64,000 nucleotides of DNA from Catalinimonas niigatensis (lineage in GTDB: Bacteria; Bacteroidota; Bacteroidia; Cytophagales; Cyclobacteriaceae), in the NCBI RefSeq assembly GCF_030506285.1, contig NZ_CP119422.1:62001-126000 (forward strand), read 5' to 3'. Within the stretch, counting starts at the first letter, position 1; the number at the start of each line of letters is the position of its first letter. Made by a program: the position numbers and the translations under genes. The notes under the pieces are model-generated. The model worked only from the letters and a program-made list of their open reading frames with translations. It made no database searches and was not told where the DNA came from. Below are positions 8,208 to 19,500 of the stretch, piece by piece.

Positions 8208-9608
8208 TTAGTCTCTTAGATCTTCTATCTCTTCAGCTTTTAGAGGCAGGTAATCTCCTAATTTACGGCTGCCCTCATCGGTGATAAGAAAATTATCTTC
8301 AATACGTATTCCTCCGAAATCACGAATTTTATCCAGTTTTTCATAATTGATGAAGTTAGTATGTATTTTTTCGGCTTTCCAACGATCTATGAGTTCTGGA
8401 ATGATGTAAATGCCCGGTTCTACTGTTAATGTATTGGACAGTTCCAGTTCCTTACCCAGGCGAAGAGATTTTAATCCAAACTCCTTACTTTTTTTGATAG
8501 TGTCAGAATAACCTACAAAATGCTCACCCAGGTCTTCCATGTCATGTACATCCAGCCCGATCATATGGCCAAGGCCACACTGAAAAAACATCGTATGTGC
8601 CCCGGCATTTACGGCTTCTTTTGCATCTCCTTTCATAAGTCCTATCCCTTTCAGGCCGCTGACCAGTTCTTCCGCAGCCAGCAGATGGATATCCCGAAAG
8701 GGTACTCCCGGATGCAAGGCGTCCACTGCTTTGTGGTATGCTGAAAGTACGATATTGTACATGTCTTTTTGTAGAGGGCTAAAATGTTTGCTCACCGGAA
8801 AAGTACGCGTCAGGTCACCGGCATAGTGTAGCGGTGTTTCGGCCCCGGCATCCACCAACACCATATCACCTTCTTTCATGGTATTGCCATAGTAGTGGTT
8901 GTGCAGTGTTTGTCCATTGATGGTCAGAATAATTGGGTAGGCAATGTCGCCTCCTTCACTGATGGCCTTGCCTCTTACCTGACCCACCAGATCGTACTCC
9001 TTCATGCCCGGCCAGGCTGACTGAATAGCCAGCAGATGCATCTCGTTGGAGATATTGACTGCTTTCTCCATATCTTTTATTTCCTCATCACTTTTATAAG
9101 CCCTTTGTGCGATCACCGCATTGATCAAGTCCTGAGAAACATAAGCATCTATTTCGGTAAGTGGAATATTCAGAAGCTGATGCAGCTTGAACTCCCGTTC
9201 AGCACGATAGGGTGGCAGGAAGCGTATGCTTCTGTTTTTTTGCCGGGCCTTTTGAAGATAGCTGCTCAAATCCTTTAAAGAAGCAGACTTTGCAATTCCG
9301 CCTCTTTCTGCCCTGTCGGCGACAGAAGGCAAAGATCCGGTCCAGATGATATGGTCTATGGAAACATCATCTCCAAACAATATTTCCTGATCTTCATCCA
9401 GATCAATCACTACGGCAAGGTCGGGAATGTCAATACCTGTATAATACAAAAATGTGCTGTCCTGGCGAAAAGGATACCAATTGTCGCGAAAGTTCATGCT
9501 ACTTTCCTCATTACCCAGTAATAAGATCAGACCATCCTGAAACTGTTCTTTCAGAATCTGTCTTCTTTTCTGATATACCAGGATTTCAAATCTATCGGTG
9601 GTTGCCAT
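8208..9608 (-). CDS. Xaa-Pro aminopeptidase (aminopeptidase P, M24B)
   Basis: A 466-residue cytoplasmic metallopeptidase removing N-terminal residues ahead of proline. An N-terminal AMP_N domain (about 5-140) with NFRDNWYPFRQDSTFLYYTG precedes the pita-bread domain. Metal ligands are visible in VLVDAGAE and GDLTRTFPV (near 254-272), GLGHMIGLDVHDMED (near 345-358), TVEPGIYI (near 396) and GIRIEDNF (near 434). Length and motifs match family norms. It is the last gene of a minus-strand series, 11 bases after DPP-IV, which also acts on X-Pro bonds; together with the DUF885 protein they suggest processing of proline-rich peptides. Confidence 0.95.
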   Translation of the reverse strand: MATTDRFEILVYQKRRQILKEQFQDGLILLLGNEESSMNFRDNWYPFRQDSTFLYYTGIDIPDLAVVIDLDEDQEILFGDDVSIDHIIWTGSLPSVADRAERGGIAKSASLKDLSSYLQKARQKNRSIRFLPPYRAEREFKLHQLLNIPLTEIDAYVSQDLINAVIAQRAYKSDEEIKDMEKAVNISNEMHLLAIQSAWPGMKEYDLVGQVRGKAISEGGDIAYPIILTINGQTLHNHYYGNTMKEGDMVLVDAGAETPLHYAGDLTRTFPVSKHFSPLQKDMYNIVLSAYHKAVDALHPGVPFRDIHLLAAEELVSGLKGIGLMKGDAKEAVNAGAHTMFFQCGLGHMIGLDVHDMEDLGEHFVGYSDTIKKSKEFGLKSLRLGKELELSNTLTVEPGIYIIPELIDRWKAEKIHTNFINYEKLDKIRDFGGIRIEDNFLITDEGSRKLGDYLPLKAEEIEDLRD

Positions 9609-9619
9609 GTATTTTTTGA

Positions 9620-11917
9620 TTAATTTCCTGTATTGTTATTCGTTACTTCGTTCTTAGGTCCGGCAGGAAGATGCGTTTTGAGATAATGCGTCAACAATTC
9701 TCTCAGATGACGGCTGGTATTTTCACCTTCGTAAATGCCATGCGAACGATTGGGATAGGCCATCATAGAAAAAAACTTGTTATGCCTGATCAACTCATTG
9801 ACGATCACTTCCGTATTCTGATAGTGCACATTATCATCTCCGGTACCATGTACAATCAATAAATTGCCCTTAAGGTTTTTGGCAAATGTCAGCGGAGATC
9901 CTTCTTTATATCCTTCCTCATTTTCCCAGGGCAGACCCATATAGCGTTCCTGGTAAATATTATCGTACAAGAGCTGATTGCCCACTGGTGCTACCGACAT
10001 ACCGGTATGATACAATTCAGGATAACGGAACATCATGTTGAGGGTCATGGAACCGCCCCCGCTCCAGCCCCATACACCGATGCGGTCAACATCCACAAAA
10101 TCATAGGTTTTGAGAATTTCCCTAAGACCGCCTGCCTGATCCTGAGAAGAGATGATGCCAATTTTGCCATAGATGGATTTTCGCCAATCCCGTCCTTTAG
10201 GAGCAGGCGTTCCTCTATTGTCCATACTTATCACGATGTAGCCCTGCTGGGTCAGCATCAGGTGCCAGAGATAGTTACTTCCTCCCCAGCGATCAACGAC
10301 CGTCTGACCAGCAGGTTCACCGTAGACATGAAACAAAACCGGATACTTCCGACTGGGGTCAAAGTCATAAGGTTTCATCATATAGGCATCCATTTCAACG
10401 CCCCCATCAGTAGTCACTTTAAAAAATTCTGTGGAAGATTTTTTTAGTTGTGATACTTTATTTTTCAATTTTTCATTTTCTTCTAAAGATTTGACTATCT
10501 GATGTTTAGGTAAGCTGATCAAAGCTATACCTGGAGGTAGTCCTGCAGCAGAATAAGTATGAATTGCCCACTTGGCATTGGGAGAAATATTATAACTATG
10601 GGTACCGGCCTGACCTGCCGGGCTCAGCCGTTCTGCTTTCCCTTTTCGGTTTAACTTGCTTCTGTAAAGATAACGTTGAGTGGCATTATCAGGTGAGGCG
10701 ATGAAGTAGAGCCAGCCACCTTTTTCATCTATCCGGGCAATGCTGATCACATCAAATTCCCAGGGTGTGATATCAGTTTCTTCTCCGTTTTCCGGAGAAA
10801 TCAGATACACATGCTGCCAGCCGTTTTTCTCACTGATCCAGCTAAACTGCTTGCCCTCATTGATCCACTGCCAGTCATCCACCACATCCAGCCAGGCTTC
10901 ATCAGTATCGGTATAGACAGTCTTTACTTTACCGGAACTGGCTTCGCAGTACATCACCTCATTGGTATTTTGGTGTCGGTTGAGGTGCTGGATGTAGATA
11001 CCTTTGGTATCAGGGCTCCAGAGCATACGGGGAATGTAGTTGTTTTTCGGATCGCCTGGAACGTTCATCCACTGCGTCTGTCCTCCACTGGTGGCGATGA
11101 TACCTACTTTACAGGCCGAATTGTCCTGTCCTACTTTAGGATACTGTACCGGAATGGTATAAGAGTATATGGAATCCGTATTGTTGATCATGAGAAAATC
11201 CTGGATATCTGAAGCATCCAGTTGCCAGTAGGCTATCTTTTGCCCATCAGGACTCCACTGAAAGCCATCGCGAGCGCCAAATTCTTCTTCATAAGCCCAG
11301 TCAAAAGTACCGTTGATAATGTATTCGGTGCCATCTGAGGTGAGCTGTGTTACTTCTCCCTTATTCAGATTTTCAATATAAATATTATGTTCACTCACAT
11401 AAGCAACCCGATCGGATTGCGGAGAGAATTTGGCAAACATCAGAGAAGATTCGGGAAGATCACTTCCAAGTTGATGAAGTTCGGATGACTGGACATCCAA
11501 CACCCAATAATCACCGCGGGTATGATAGCGCCAGACTCTCTGAGTGTTGGTAAAGATCAGTAGCTTACTTTTGTCCGCTGACCATTCGTAGCCACGGATG
11601 GAAATTGGGTTGCTTGCTCCTTCAGGAATTAAGTGAGCTGAAGAAATTAAAATTTCTCTGTTTCCTTTATTCGTGGAATAACGTACAATATCTTGTCCAC
11701 CTTCAATTTGGATGGATGGCTCCAGCGTGGTATAACCTTCTCCTTCATCCAGCCATTGGCTTGAACCAAAGCTTTCTGAGGAAAACTCATTACTGGAAAA
11801 GATACGCTCTAAAGTGAGTAGCGCATCATCTTGCGCTTTTACAGTTTGAAGGGATATCGTTGCTACCAGCATGGCCAGGGCAAGTCTATACAGGAGTGTA
11901 GTAAATTGAATGTTCAT
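9620..11917 (-). CDS. Dipeptidyl peptidase IV (S9B)
   Basis: A 765-residue exported serine peptidase that releases X-Pro dipeptides. The signal peptide ends near TVKAQ (about residue 28). The N-terminal beta-propeller carries DWAYEEEFGARDGF, whose double Glu holds the substrate amino terminus. The C-terminal alpha/beta hydrolase has the nucleophile in GWGWSGGGSM (Ser near 621), the Asp in HGTGDDNVH (near 693) and the His in NRSHGIYE (near 725). It lies between the DUF885 gene (36 bases upstream) and aminopeptidase P (11 bases downstream), a likely operon of periplasmic and cytoplasmic proline-specific peptidases. Identity is secure. Confidence 0.96.
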   Translation of the reverse strand: MNIQFTTLLYRLALAMLVATISLQTVKAQDDALLTLERIFSSNEFSSESFGSSQWLDEGEGYTTLEPSIQIEGGQDIVRYSTNKGNREILISSAHLIPEGASNPISIRGYEWSADKSKLLIFTNTQRVWRYHTRGDYWVLDVQSSELHQLGSDLPESSLMFAKFSPQSDRVAYVSEHNIYIENLNKGEVTQLTSDGTEYIINGTFDWAYEEEFGARDGFQWSPDGQKIAYWQLDASDIQDFLMINNTDSIYSYTIPVQYPKVGQDNSACKVGIIATSGGQTQWMNVPGDPKNNYIPRMLWSPDTKGIYIQHLNRHQNTNEVMYCEASSGKVKTVYTDTDEAWLDVVDDWQWINEGKQFSWISEKNGWQHVYLISPENGEETDITPWEFDVISIARIDEKGGWLYFIASPDNATQRYLYRSKLNRKGKAERLSPAGQAGTHSYNISPNAKWAIHTYSAAGLPPGIALISLPKHQIVKSLEENEKLKNKVSQLKKSSTEFFKVTTDGGVEMDAYMMKPYDFDPSRKYPVLFHVYGEPAGQTVVDRWGGSNYLWHLMLTQQGYIVISMDNRGTPAPKGRDWRKSIYGKIGIISSQDQAGGLREILKTYDFVDVDRIGVWGWSGGGSMTLNMMFRYPELYHTGMSVAPVGNQLLYDNIYQERYMGLPWENEEGYKEGSPLTFAKNLKGNLLIVHGTGDDNVHYQNTEVIVNELIRHNKFFSMMAYPNRSHGIYEGENTSRHLRELLTHYLKTHLPAGPKNEVTNNNTGN

Positions 11918-11953
11918 AAATCAAACGGCTAGAGGTGTTAGAGCGTAAAATAT

Positions 11954-13676
11954 CTACAGATCGTAAAACTTCCATCTGGTTTTGAAATTCTTTTGAGGAG
12001 GCTCATCCAGCAAGATTGCTCTGAGCATTTCCACCGGCATCATATTTTCTCGCATCACAGCATCATGGTATTGCCGGTAGGTCATTTTACCACTGTCTAC
12101 CAGTTCTTTTTTGAGTGCTTCAAATTGTAAACCTCCGATCATGTAGGCCAACTGGTATAACGGACTATAGTTGCCTTCAAAAGAACGGCGTACTTCGCCT
12201 TCAGCATTGGCTCGTTCATGGCCGGCCTACCCGCTCTACCAGAAAGTCAATGCATTGCTGGGGTGTCCATTCGCCCAAATGGTAATTGAGTGAGAAGATG
12301 ATGCGTGCGCAGCGATGCATGCGCCAGAACAACATCCCAATCCGATCTTCCGCTGACTGGGGAAAGTTCAAGTCCCACAACAGCCTTTCCCAATACAATG
12401 CCCAGCCTTCCATCCAGAAGGGAGTATAGAAATTGCGGTAGGTTTTGTAGCGGTTGTTCATAAAGTACTGAAGGCCATGTCCGGCAATCAGCTCATGATG
12501 CACAGTAGAGCGGGAAAAATGGGGATTGTTGCCGCGCATACTCATTAGCTTATCCTCATGACTCATGGTATGGGTAGGATAGGAGATGATAATGGTTTCA
12601 CCACCCAGAAAGAAGGGATTCACGAGTTGTCGCTCGGGTGTCATCATGCTCATGCGCCAGCTTTCTTCTGCCAGTGGAGGGATGCTGATCAGGTCGTGCT
12701 CTTTCAGGAAATCTACGGATTCATTGTACAGCCTTAAGATTAGTTCGGGTTGCTTGCCGGGTGGCACATAAGTATTTTTTACTTGCTCAAGGGCTGCATG
12801 CCAGTCATTGCCAAATCCCATTTCCTGCGAAGCCTTGAGCATTTGCTCATCACACCAGGCAAACTCTTTGTTGGCAATCTCAATCAGTTTCTCCGGTGTA
12901 TAGGGAATCATCTCATTTTCCAGTTGACGGATCAGTTCTTCCTTTCCGATAGGATTGCCTACGATGCCACTGGCGTCTCTTTTCTGGGCGCTGATAACCT
13001 TGCTTTTCTTGTGCAGACTATCCGCATAGCTGGTCAGGAGCGTGTCTAGCTGATGATAGGGATGCTCAGTCCACCAGGTGAACATGGGGTCATAGCCATG
13101 ATAAAAAGTGTAGATATCAGAGAGAGCATCTTTCATTTCCTTAAGCACTTCAATGGATTGGTCGGCCATCTTGCTGTCAACAGAGTCGCCTTTGCTCAGT
13201 TTGTCCATCGCTCCTTTGAGATCTTTGGATAGTTCATTCAATTGACCTGCCACTTGCTGTCCTTCCATTGAAGTCCCTCTTCTTCGTCCTTGGTTAAGAT
13301 CATAGACTACGGAGGCAAAAGGAATCCAGGTCTGAATATCTGATAACTTCTGCTGTTGTCCTTTCAGTTGGTACTGACTTTCAGCCAATTCCTTTTGAAA
13401 CAACAGGTAATCAACCCGGCTTCCGGTAGGCAAATCATTAAAGGGAAGTTGTGCAAGTTGTTGCTGATAATCACTCATCAATTGCTGAAGTCTCTGTATA
13501 CGTTCAGGAGAACTTTTGATGGAATAGAATTTTGAAAGTATGTTCAGATCAGCCTGATAATGCACCATAAGGTTGTTCACTTCGCTGCTTTGCTGATAAA
13601 GTGGATTCAATTGAGATTGGGCAAAAGTATTGCAGCTCATCAGCAGAGCAATAAGGATTAAGCAGAAGTATCTCAT
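11954..13676 (-). pseudogene. DUF885 family exported protein, frame broken by a 4-base duplication
   Basis: The main frame (13676 to 12216, 486 codons) starts with a signal peptide (RYFCLILIALLMSCNTFAQ) and holds the DUF885 core with the metal-site-like HHELIAGHG near residue 395 and PFWMEGWALYWERLLWD. It ends prematurely at VERVGRP. The missing C-terminus continues in another frame: HERANAEGEVRRSFEGNYSP, then LYQLAYMIGGLQFEALKKEL and on to a stop at 11954. The break falls at GGCCGGCC (12220-12227); removing four bases restores VERVGHERANAE, the sequence expected of the family. The repaired protein would have about 570 residues. Either a recent slippage mutation or an assembly error explains it. 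DUF885 proteins are probable metallopeptidases, fitting the downstream peptidase genes. Confidence 0.85.
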
Positions 13677-13946
13677 ATAGATCAGGTGTGTAAGCTAATG
13701 CCACTTAGGATTCCAAAAGCAGCAATTGACAAGTTTAATAAATATCTGTCTGAAATAGAATCTTAAAAAGCAGCATCATGAATGAATATCAAAAAAAGTA
13801 AAGCGTATAAGGTGTCGGTTTTGATGGATAGATTTTCTTCATAGAGATAAACCCTGGAAGTATTGAATATTAGCTTTTGTCTTCCGGTTGTGGATCAATC
13901 TTCATGAGAGAAAATCAGGAACAATTAGTAGAGATTAGATTTGTAC

Positions 13947-16109
13947 TTATTCTGTCATAAAACGAAACTGATAATCGCTGAACGACCAGACATTTTTACC
14001 ATCTGGTATCACTACTTTCCCACTTTTATTACCTTCAGTATCCATTACAACATGTAAGCCGATCCGGGTAAATTCCCCATTTTTATAATCGTAGGTCTCA
14101 CCATCATCATCATACAATTCATACACATTGGGTTTATTCCCATAATGACGAATTTCAAGGGGGTGTTTACGATTATCCAATCTTGTGATTTCAGGAAACA
14201 GAGGAATGATCCCGCCATCTTTTACATATACAGGAATCTTACTTAGTCCCGGCGATGCAGTGATCACTTCTCCTTCACCAACCAATGCCCCGGTATAGAA
14301 ATCATACCATTTACCCTGGGGCAGTATTACCTTGCGTTCTTTCTCACCATCAAACAAGGGCGCTACCAACACCGATGGACCTACCATAAACTGGTCTTTA
14401 ACTTCTTGCTTTACCGCCATCGCATAAGGATTTTCAGTAGCATCAAAAGCCTCTTCTGACAAAGTAGGATCAATGGCATACCCTGCTTCCAGATTCATCG
14501 CTCGCATCGGAGGGATACCTTGAAAAGTATAATCGGCAAAGGCAGTATATAAATAAGGGATGAGCCTCATTCTTAGCTTTGCAATAGCATTCACATCCTC
14601 TGCTACATCTGGGAAAGACCAGGGTTTGGTACCATCAGCCCAGGCATTGATCATCGCCAAAGGAGAGAAGCATACGGTCTGCATGCGGCGTAACCACTCT
14701 TCTGAAGTCTGAGAAGCTCTCACTTCAGGTGTCCAGAGTACACCGATAAACGAACTATTGATCAGGGCAGTAATGAAATCGCGGTGATTATAATAATCAT
14801 TATACAGCACAAATGGAAAGGAAGAAGTGCCGGCATTAGCCCCACGAACCAGCCCGTAGGTACGAAGATTCTCATCTTGATACATTTTTGTGGTTACTTT
14901 TTGCATCAAAGAGCCGTAAATTTGTCTCATCTGTTCGGCAGAAGTTCCCGACGGAAACGTGGCCACATCCGGCCATAGCCAGGAATCATAACCATCGTTT
15001 TCATCCATTTTATAGCCACTCACTCCCATATTTAGCTGGTGTTTCTTAAAGTGGTCGGTCATTATTTTCTGAACTTCAGACATTGTATAGTCAGGAACAA
15101 GCCCATTCCAAACGGTATGGCTGGAGGTATAGGGCTTTATCTTCGTATACAATTCTCCATCGGGCGACACGTAGGGATTTATCCAAAGATTGGTACGGAT
15201 ATGTTTTTCTTTTAACCCTTCAACAAAGGATTCAGGATCTTCAAATCGGGACGTATCCCATTCGTAGGTACAAGGGTAAGATCGTGTCATCCAACCCGGT
15301 TCAAGTCCAACCACATTCAGAGGAAAGCCTCTTTTTTCAAACTCATTCACTTCATTTTGTACGTCTTTGTCTGTATACAAAGTGGGCACACGTTGCCAGA
15401 ATCCCAGCCCCCATTTAGGAGGTAATGTTCCCCCTCCATTCATGAGGTTATAACGGCGTACGACATCTAGCATGGTTTTACCGGCAAAAACAATAACTTC
15501 TACACCATCAGCAGGAACTAAAAATTCCAGATTGTCAGAATAGGGCTGTGCACTCCATTCAGGATCGGTATTACGGTCTCTGATTACCGGAGGATTCTTG
15601 CTATCCTTGCGTACACTGGTACCTGCCCAGACGTCTATGTAACGGGCAGCATTGATCAAAGCGCCGTATCCTCTGCTGGAAACAAAAAAGGGAACAGGAG
15701 CGTGTGTTCGTCCGTCATCTTCTCCTCCGTAATGGTCTACATGCAGCCGCATAATTCTGCCACGCTGCTCTACAGTTTTAAAATTCAACCCCAGACCAAA
15801 TATCTTCTCCTCTTTTTCTAAAGGAAAACGGATATATATTTTTCCGTCAACCACTTCAAAAGAAATATCTTCGTGGGCAAAAGGCAATGTATCTTCGCCC
15901 ATCTCAGCGATGGCATCCAGCCGGGAAGTGATGTCCAGTTCGCTCAGTAGATTAATAGTATCTGGAGACCCGAACGATATTTTCCAGACACCGGCAGCTT
16001 CCTTATTCCACTCTAGGTTACCTTGATTTTCTACATTTTGCTTATCTGTACATGAGGTTTGTCCTAGTATAAATATAAGGATATACATACCCATACTTCG
16101 TTTTTCCAT
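13947..16109 (-). CDS. Glycoside hydrolase family 31, lipoprotein
   Basis: The GH31 catalytic domain has GWMTRSYPCTYEWDTSRF, LWINPYVSPDG, the nucleophile segment GYKMDENDGYDSW, RGANAGTSSFPF and VLYNDYYNHRDF. The N-terminal beta-sandwich precedes it and a C-terminal beta domain with WYDFYTGALV and LYDDDGETYDYK follows. Family members hydrolyse alpha-glucosides, alpha-xylosides or alpha-galactosides; the exact substrate is not clear. The frame is open to an ATG at 16217, but MEKRSMGMYILIF at 16109 gives a proper lipoprotein signal with lipobox LGQTSC, so that start is preferred and yields 720 residues. Membrane anchoring fits a glycan-processing role. It diverges from the SusC gene 410 bases away and may belong to the same locus. 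Confidence 0.92.
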   Translation of the reverse strand: MEKRSMGMYILIFILGQTSCTDKQNVENQGNLEWNKEAAGVWKISFGSPDTINLLSELDITSRLDAIAEMGEDTLPFAHEDISFEVVDGKIYIRFPLEKEEKIFGLGLNFKTVEQRGRIMRLHVDHYGGEDDGRTHAPVPFFVSSRGYGALINAARYIDVWAGTSVRKDSKNPPVIRDRNTDPEWSAQPYSDNLEFLVPADGVEVIVFAGKTMLDVVRRYNLMNGGGTLPPKWGLGFWQRVPTLYTDKDVQNEVNEFEKRGFPLNVVGLEPGWMTRSYPCTYEWDTSRFEDPESFVEGLKEKHIRTNLWINPYVSPDGELYTKIKPYTSSHTVWNGLVPDYTMSEVQKIMTDHFKKHQLNMGVSGYKMDENDGYDSWLWPDVATFPSGTSAEQMRQIYGSLMQKVTTKMYQDENLRTYGLVRGANAGTSSFPFVLYNDYYNHRDFITALINSSFIGVLWTPEVRASQTSEEWLRRMQTVCFSPLAMINAWADGTKPWSFPDVAEDVNAIAKLRMRLIPYLYTAFADYTFQGIPPMRAMNLEAGYAIDPTLSEEAFDATENPYAMAVKQEVKDQFMVGPSVLVAPLFDGEKERKVILPQGKWYDFYTGALVGEGEVITASPGLSKIPVYVKDGGIIPLFPEITRLDNRKHPLEIRHYGNKPNVYELYDDDGETYDYKNGEFTRIGLHVVMDTEGNKSGKVVIPDGKNVWSFSDYQFRFMTE

Positions 16110-16320
16110 ACCGCTCTTCAGACTAATAGGTGGAATACTACCGGTGAGTTTAGATTGAAAGTAATTCAGGAGGCTATTATACATATTAATTTGGTTTAAA
16201 AAACCCTTGTGCGTCACCAGACATGTATAGGGGAAAGGCTACAGTTCTACCCCTTTATGAAGTAACAATTTAGTAACAGTAAGATAATTTGAAGTATAGA
16301 GATGAATCTATGCAAAGAAA

Positions 16321-16328
16321 TATCTTTG
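16321..16328 (+). promoter_or_regulatory. Possible -7 element upstream of SusC
   Basis: TATCTTTG matches the Bacteroidota -7 consensus TAnnTTTG and lies 193 bases before the SusC start in the divergent GH31-SusC region. A TTTG at 16288-16291 is too far for ideal -33 spacing. On the other strand 16371-16378 reads TATTTTTG and could serve GH31. The remainder of 16218-16520 is AT-rich with nothing else recognised. Confidence 0.25.
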
Positions 16329-16520
16329 TAGAAAGTTAACTATAACTAAAAAAAGATTACTTATATTAAACAAAAATAAGACATTTTACTTTCTGTCTCT
16401 TCCTCTACTTACCTTATAAAATTCCTGCTTGGCCAGAATAAAAGCCTGATTATTAATAATGTGCAAATTTTTATCCTATAAATTAATTATTGTGCGCAAA
16501 ACCTAACTCTCTATGAACCA

Positions 16521-19500
16521 ATGAAAAAACCTGTACAAAAAAATTATAATCTTAGAAGTTGTTTTCAGTTCACTGCATTGCTGCACTTCCTTCTACTATT
16601 GACAGCAGCAAGTGTACAGGCACAAGAGAAAACAGTTTCAGGTACGGTGTCCTCCGTTGAAGAAGGAAGCCTACCAGGGGTAAACGTACTGGTCAAAGGG
16701 ACTACCACAGGTACCGTCACTGATATGGATGGCAATTATCGGATTACTGTGCCCGCAAGTGAAAGCATCCTGGTCTTTTCTTCTATCGGTTATACTGCTG
16801 AGGAAATCACCGTAGGCAACCAGTCTATCCTCAATATTGAGTTGTTGCCCGATATACAATCATTAAGCGAAGTGGTCGTCACAGCCTTGGGTATAGAAAG
16901 AGAAAGCCAATCGCTAGGCTATGCCATACAGAAACTAGATGGTGAAAAGTTAAACGAATCACGGGAAACCAATTTTACCAATGCTTTGGCAGGAAAAGTG
17001 GCGGGCTTGGATATTAGGTCTAATACCGGCGTGGGAAGTTCTACTCGTGTGATTTTGCGCGGAGAATCTTCTCTGAGTGTCAATGGAAATCAACCGCTCT
17101 TTGTGGTGGATGGCATTCCTATAAGTAATGACATCAACAATTCAACCAGCGCTGACTATGGAAATGCTGCTGCTGAAATAAATCCGGCAGACATTGCCAG
17201 TGTCAACGTGCTGAAAGGTCCTGCTGCTGCTGCTTTATATGGCTCTCGGGCTGCTAATGGTGCCATTGTAATCACGACCAAATCAGGAAAGAACACGAAT
17301 GGAATTGGGATTTCTGTGAATTCCAGTGTCACTTTTGAAGACGTACTGCGCTTACCTCAATTTCAAAATAAGTTCGGCGGAGGTTCTAATGGTTTGTTTG
17401 AAGGTTCAAATTTTGGTTTTCAGGGCAATCTGGACTTATACCCCAATGGTATTCTGGATGGTTATGACGAAAGTTGGGGCCCCCGCCTGGATTATGGTCC
17501 CAACCGCGCTCAGTTTGACTCTCCCACCACCAATGGTTTCAGGGGAGGGGATGTTCACCTGCCCAACCGAGGAGACATCATTCCTACTCCATGGATCTCT
17601 CAGCCCAATAATGTTGAAGATTTCTTTGAAGTAGGCCAAACGATATTTAATAACGTAGCCGTTTCTGGTGGTAATGATAAAGGAAATTTCAGGTTGTCCC
17701 TTACCAATCTGGATCAAAACGGAATTGTGCCAAATAACGACCTGGTGAGGAATACAATGGCTTTGAACACGAGTTACAAGCTAACGGATAAGTTCAAGGC
17801 AGACTTATCGCTGAGTTATATCAAGACAGAAAGTGAAAATCGTCCTGACCAGGGATATGGCAGAAATACGCCCATGTATTTCATACTGTGGATGACCCGG
17901 CAGGTCAATATGAATAGTATGAGAGATTACTGGCAACCCGGATTGGAGGGTGTTCAGCAGTTTCAGTATAACTACGGTGAAAACCACAACAACCCATTTT
18001 TCTACCAGTATGAAAATACCTCTGGCCAGCTCAAAGACCATTTATTAGGCAGAGTAGCCTTAACCTATGATTTTACCGACAACCTGAGTTTGATGGTGCG
18101 TACCGGCACCGACTTATACAATGACTTTCGGTCTATCAGAAGGGCTGTCAGTACGGTTGGAACAGAGAAGGGGAGTTACCAGGAATCTACCTTTTATTTT
18201 GAAGAAAGAAATACGGATATGCTGCTAAAGTATGACTTTAAAAGCAAAGGGAAATTTGGTGCCGTTTTATCAGCAGGAGCCAACCGCCTGGATCAAAACA
18301 GGAGAAGCAATAATATGCTTGCCCCTGAGCTCCTCATTCCCGGCATATATAATCTGGGTAACAACGGAGCACCCTTACAAACCAATGCATTTAGTGCTGA
18401 AAAAAGAATCAACAGTGTGTACGGATTGGCACAGTTTGATTATGACAGCAAGTTGTTTTTAGACATTACCGGACGTAATGACTGGTCCAGTACTTTGCCG
18501 GAAAATAACAACTCCTACTTCTACCCATCGGTTTCTTTCAGTGCATTATTCAACGAAATATTTGCTTTGCCTGAGTTGGTTGATCTGGCTCAGTTGCGAC
18601 TGGGGTGGGCACAGGTGGGTAATGATACCGGCCCTTACCAATTGTTAAACTCTTTTGGATATGAACTCCCCTGGGGAGCAGAATTAGCCCTAACAGAGTC
18701 TGCCACCCTGAAAAATCCTCAACTTAAGCCAGAATCTATCAACACCTATGAAATTGGGGCGAATGTACAGCTATTTAAAAGCAGGTTAGGCATAGACGTG
18801 ACCTACTATGATATACGATCTAAAGATCAGATACTGAACATTCCCCTTACCGAAACCAGCGGCTATCAGTCCAGGGTCATCAACGCCGGAGAAATCCGAA
18901 ATCGGGGCGTTGAACTCATGTTAACCACTACGCCGGTCAGGCTGAACAACAGCTTTCAGTGGGATATCATGGTCAATTTTGCGAAAAATTATAGTGAGGT
19001 TCTTTCTTTAGCCGAGGGAATAGATGCTTTCGTACAGTCGGCACCGGGAGAAGAAGCCACCCTGGAAGCTAGAGTTGGGGAGCGGATGGGTGCTTTGTAT
19101 GGTCCAGGATTTGAAAGAGTAGCAGAAGGCCCTATGACAGGAGAAATCATTATTGGAGCCAATGGCCTGCCCATCAAAACCACCGAGCCTATCTATCTTG
19201 GGAACTTCAACCCTGACTGGACAGCAGGTATAACCAATTCATTTTCTTTTAAAGGTTTTTATGCCCGTGGTCTGTTGGATATCCGATATGGAGGTGTGTT
19301 CATTTCCCGCTTCTATAACAAAGCTATGGGTTCAGGTATCCTGGAAGAAACCGGAAGGGAAAGAGGAGCACGGGAACCGGGAACCGAATATGATGGCCTT
19401 TATTACCATGCCGGTGCGGTACAAAATGAGGATGAAACTTATAGCCAGAATTTGGTCAGCACAGATGGCACAGCAAGTGAAGGTATTTACGGTACCAGCG

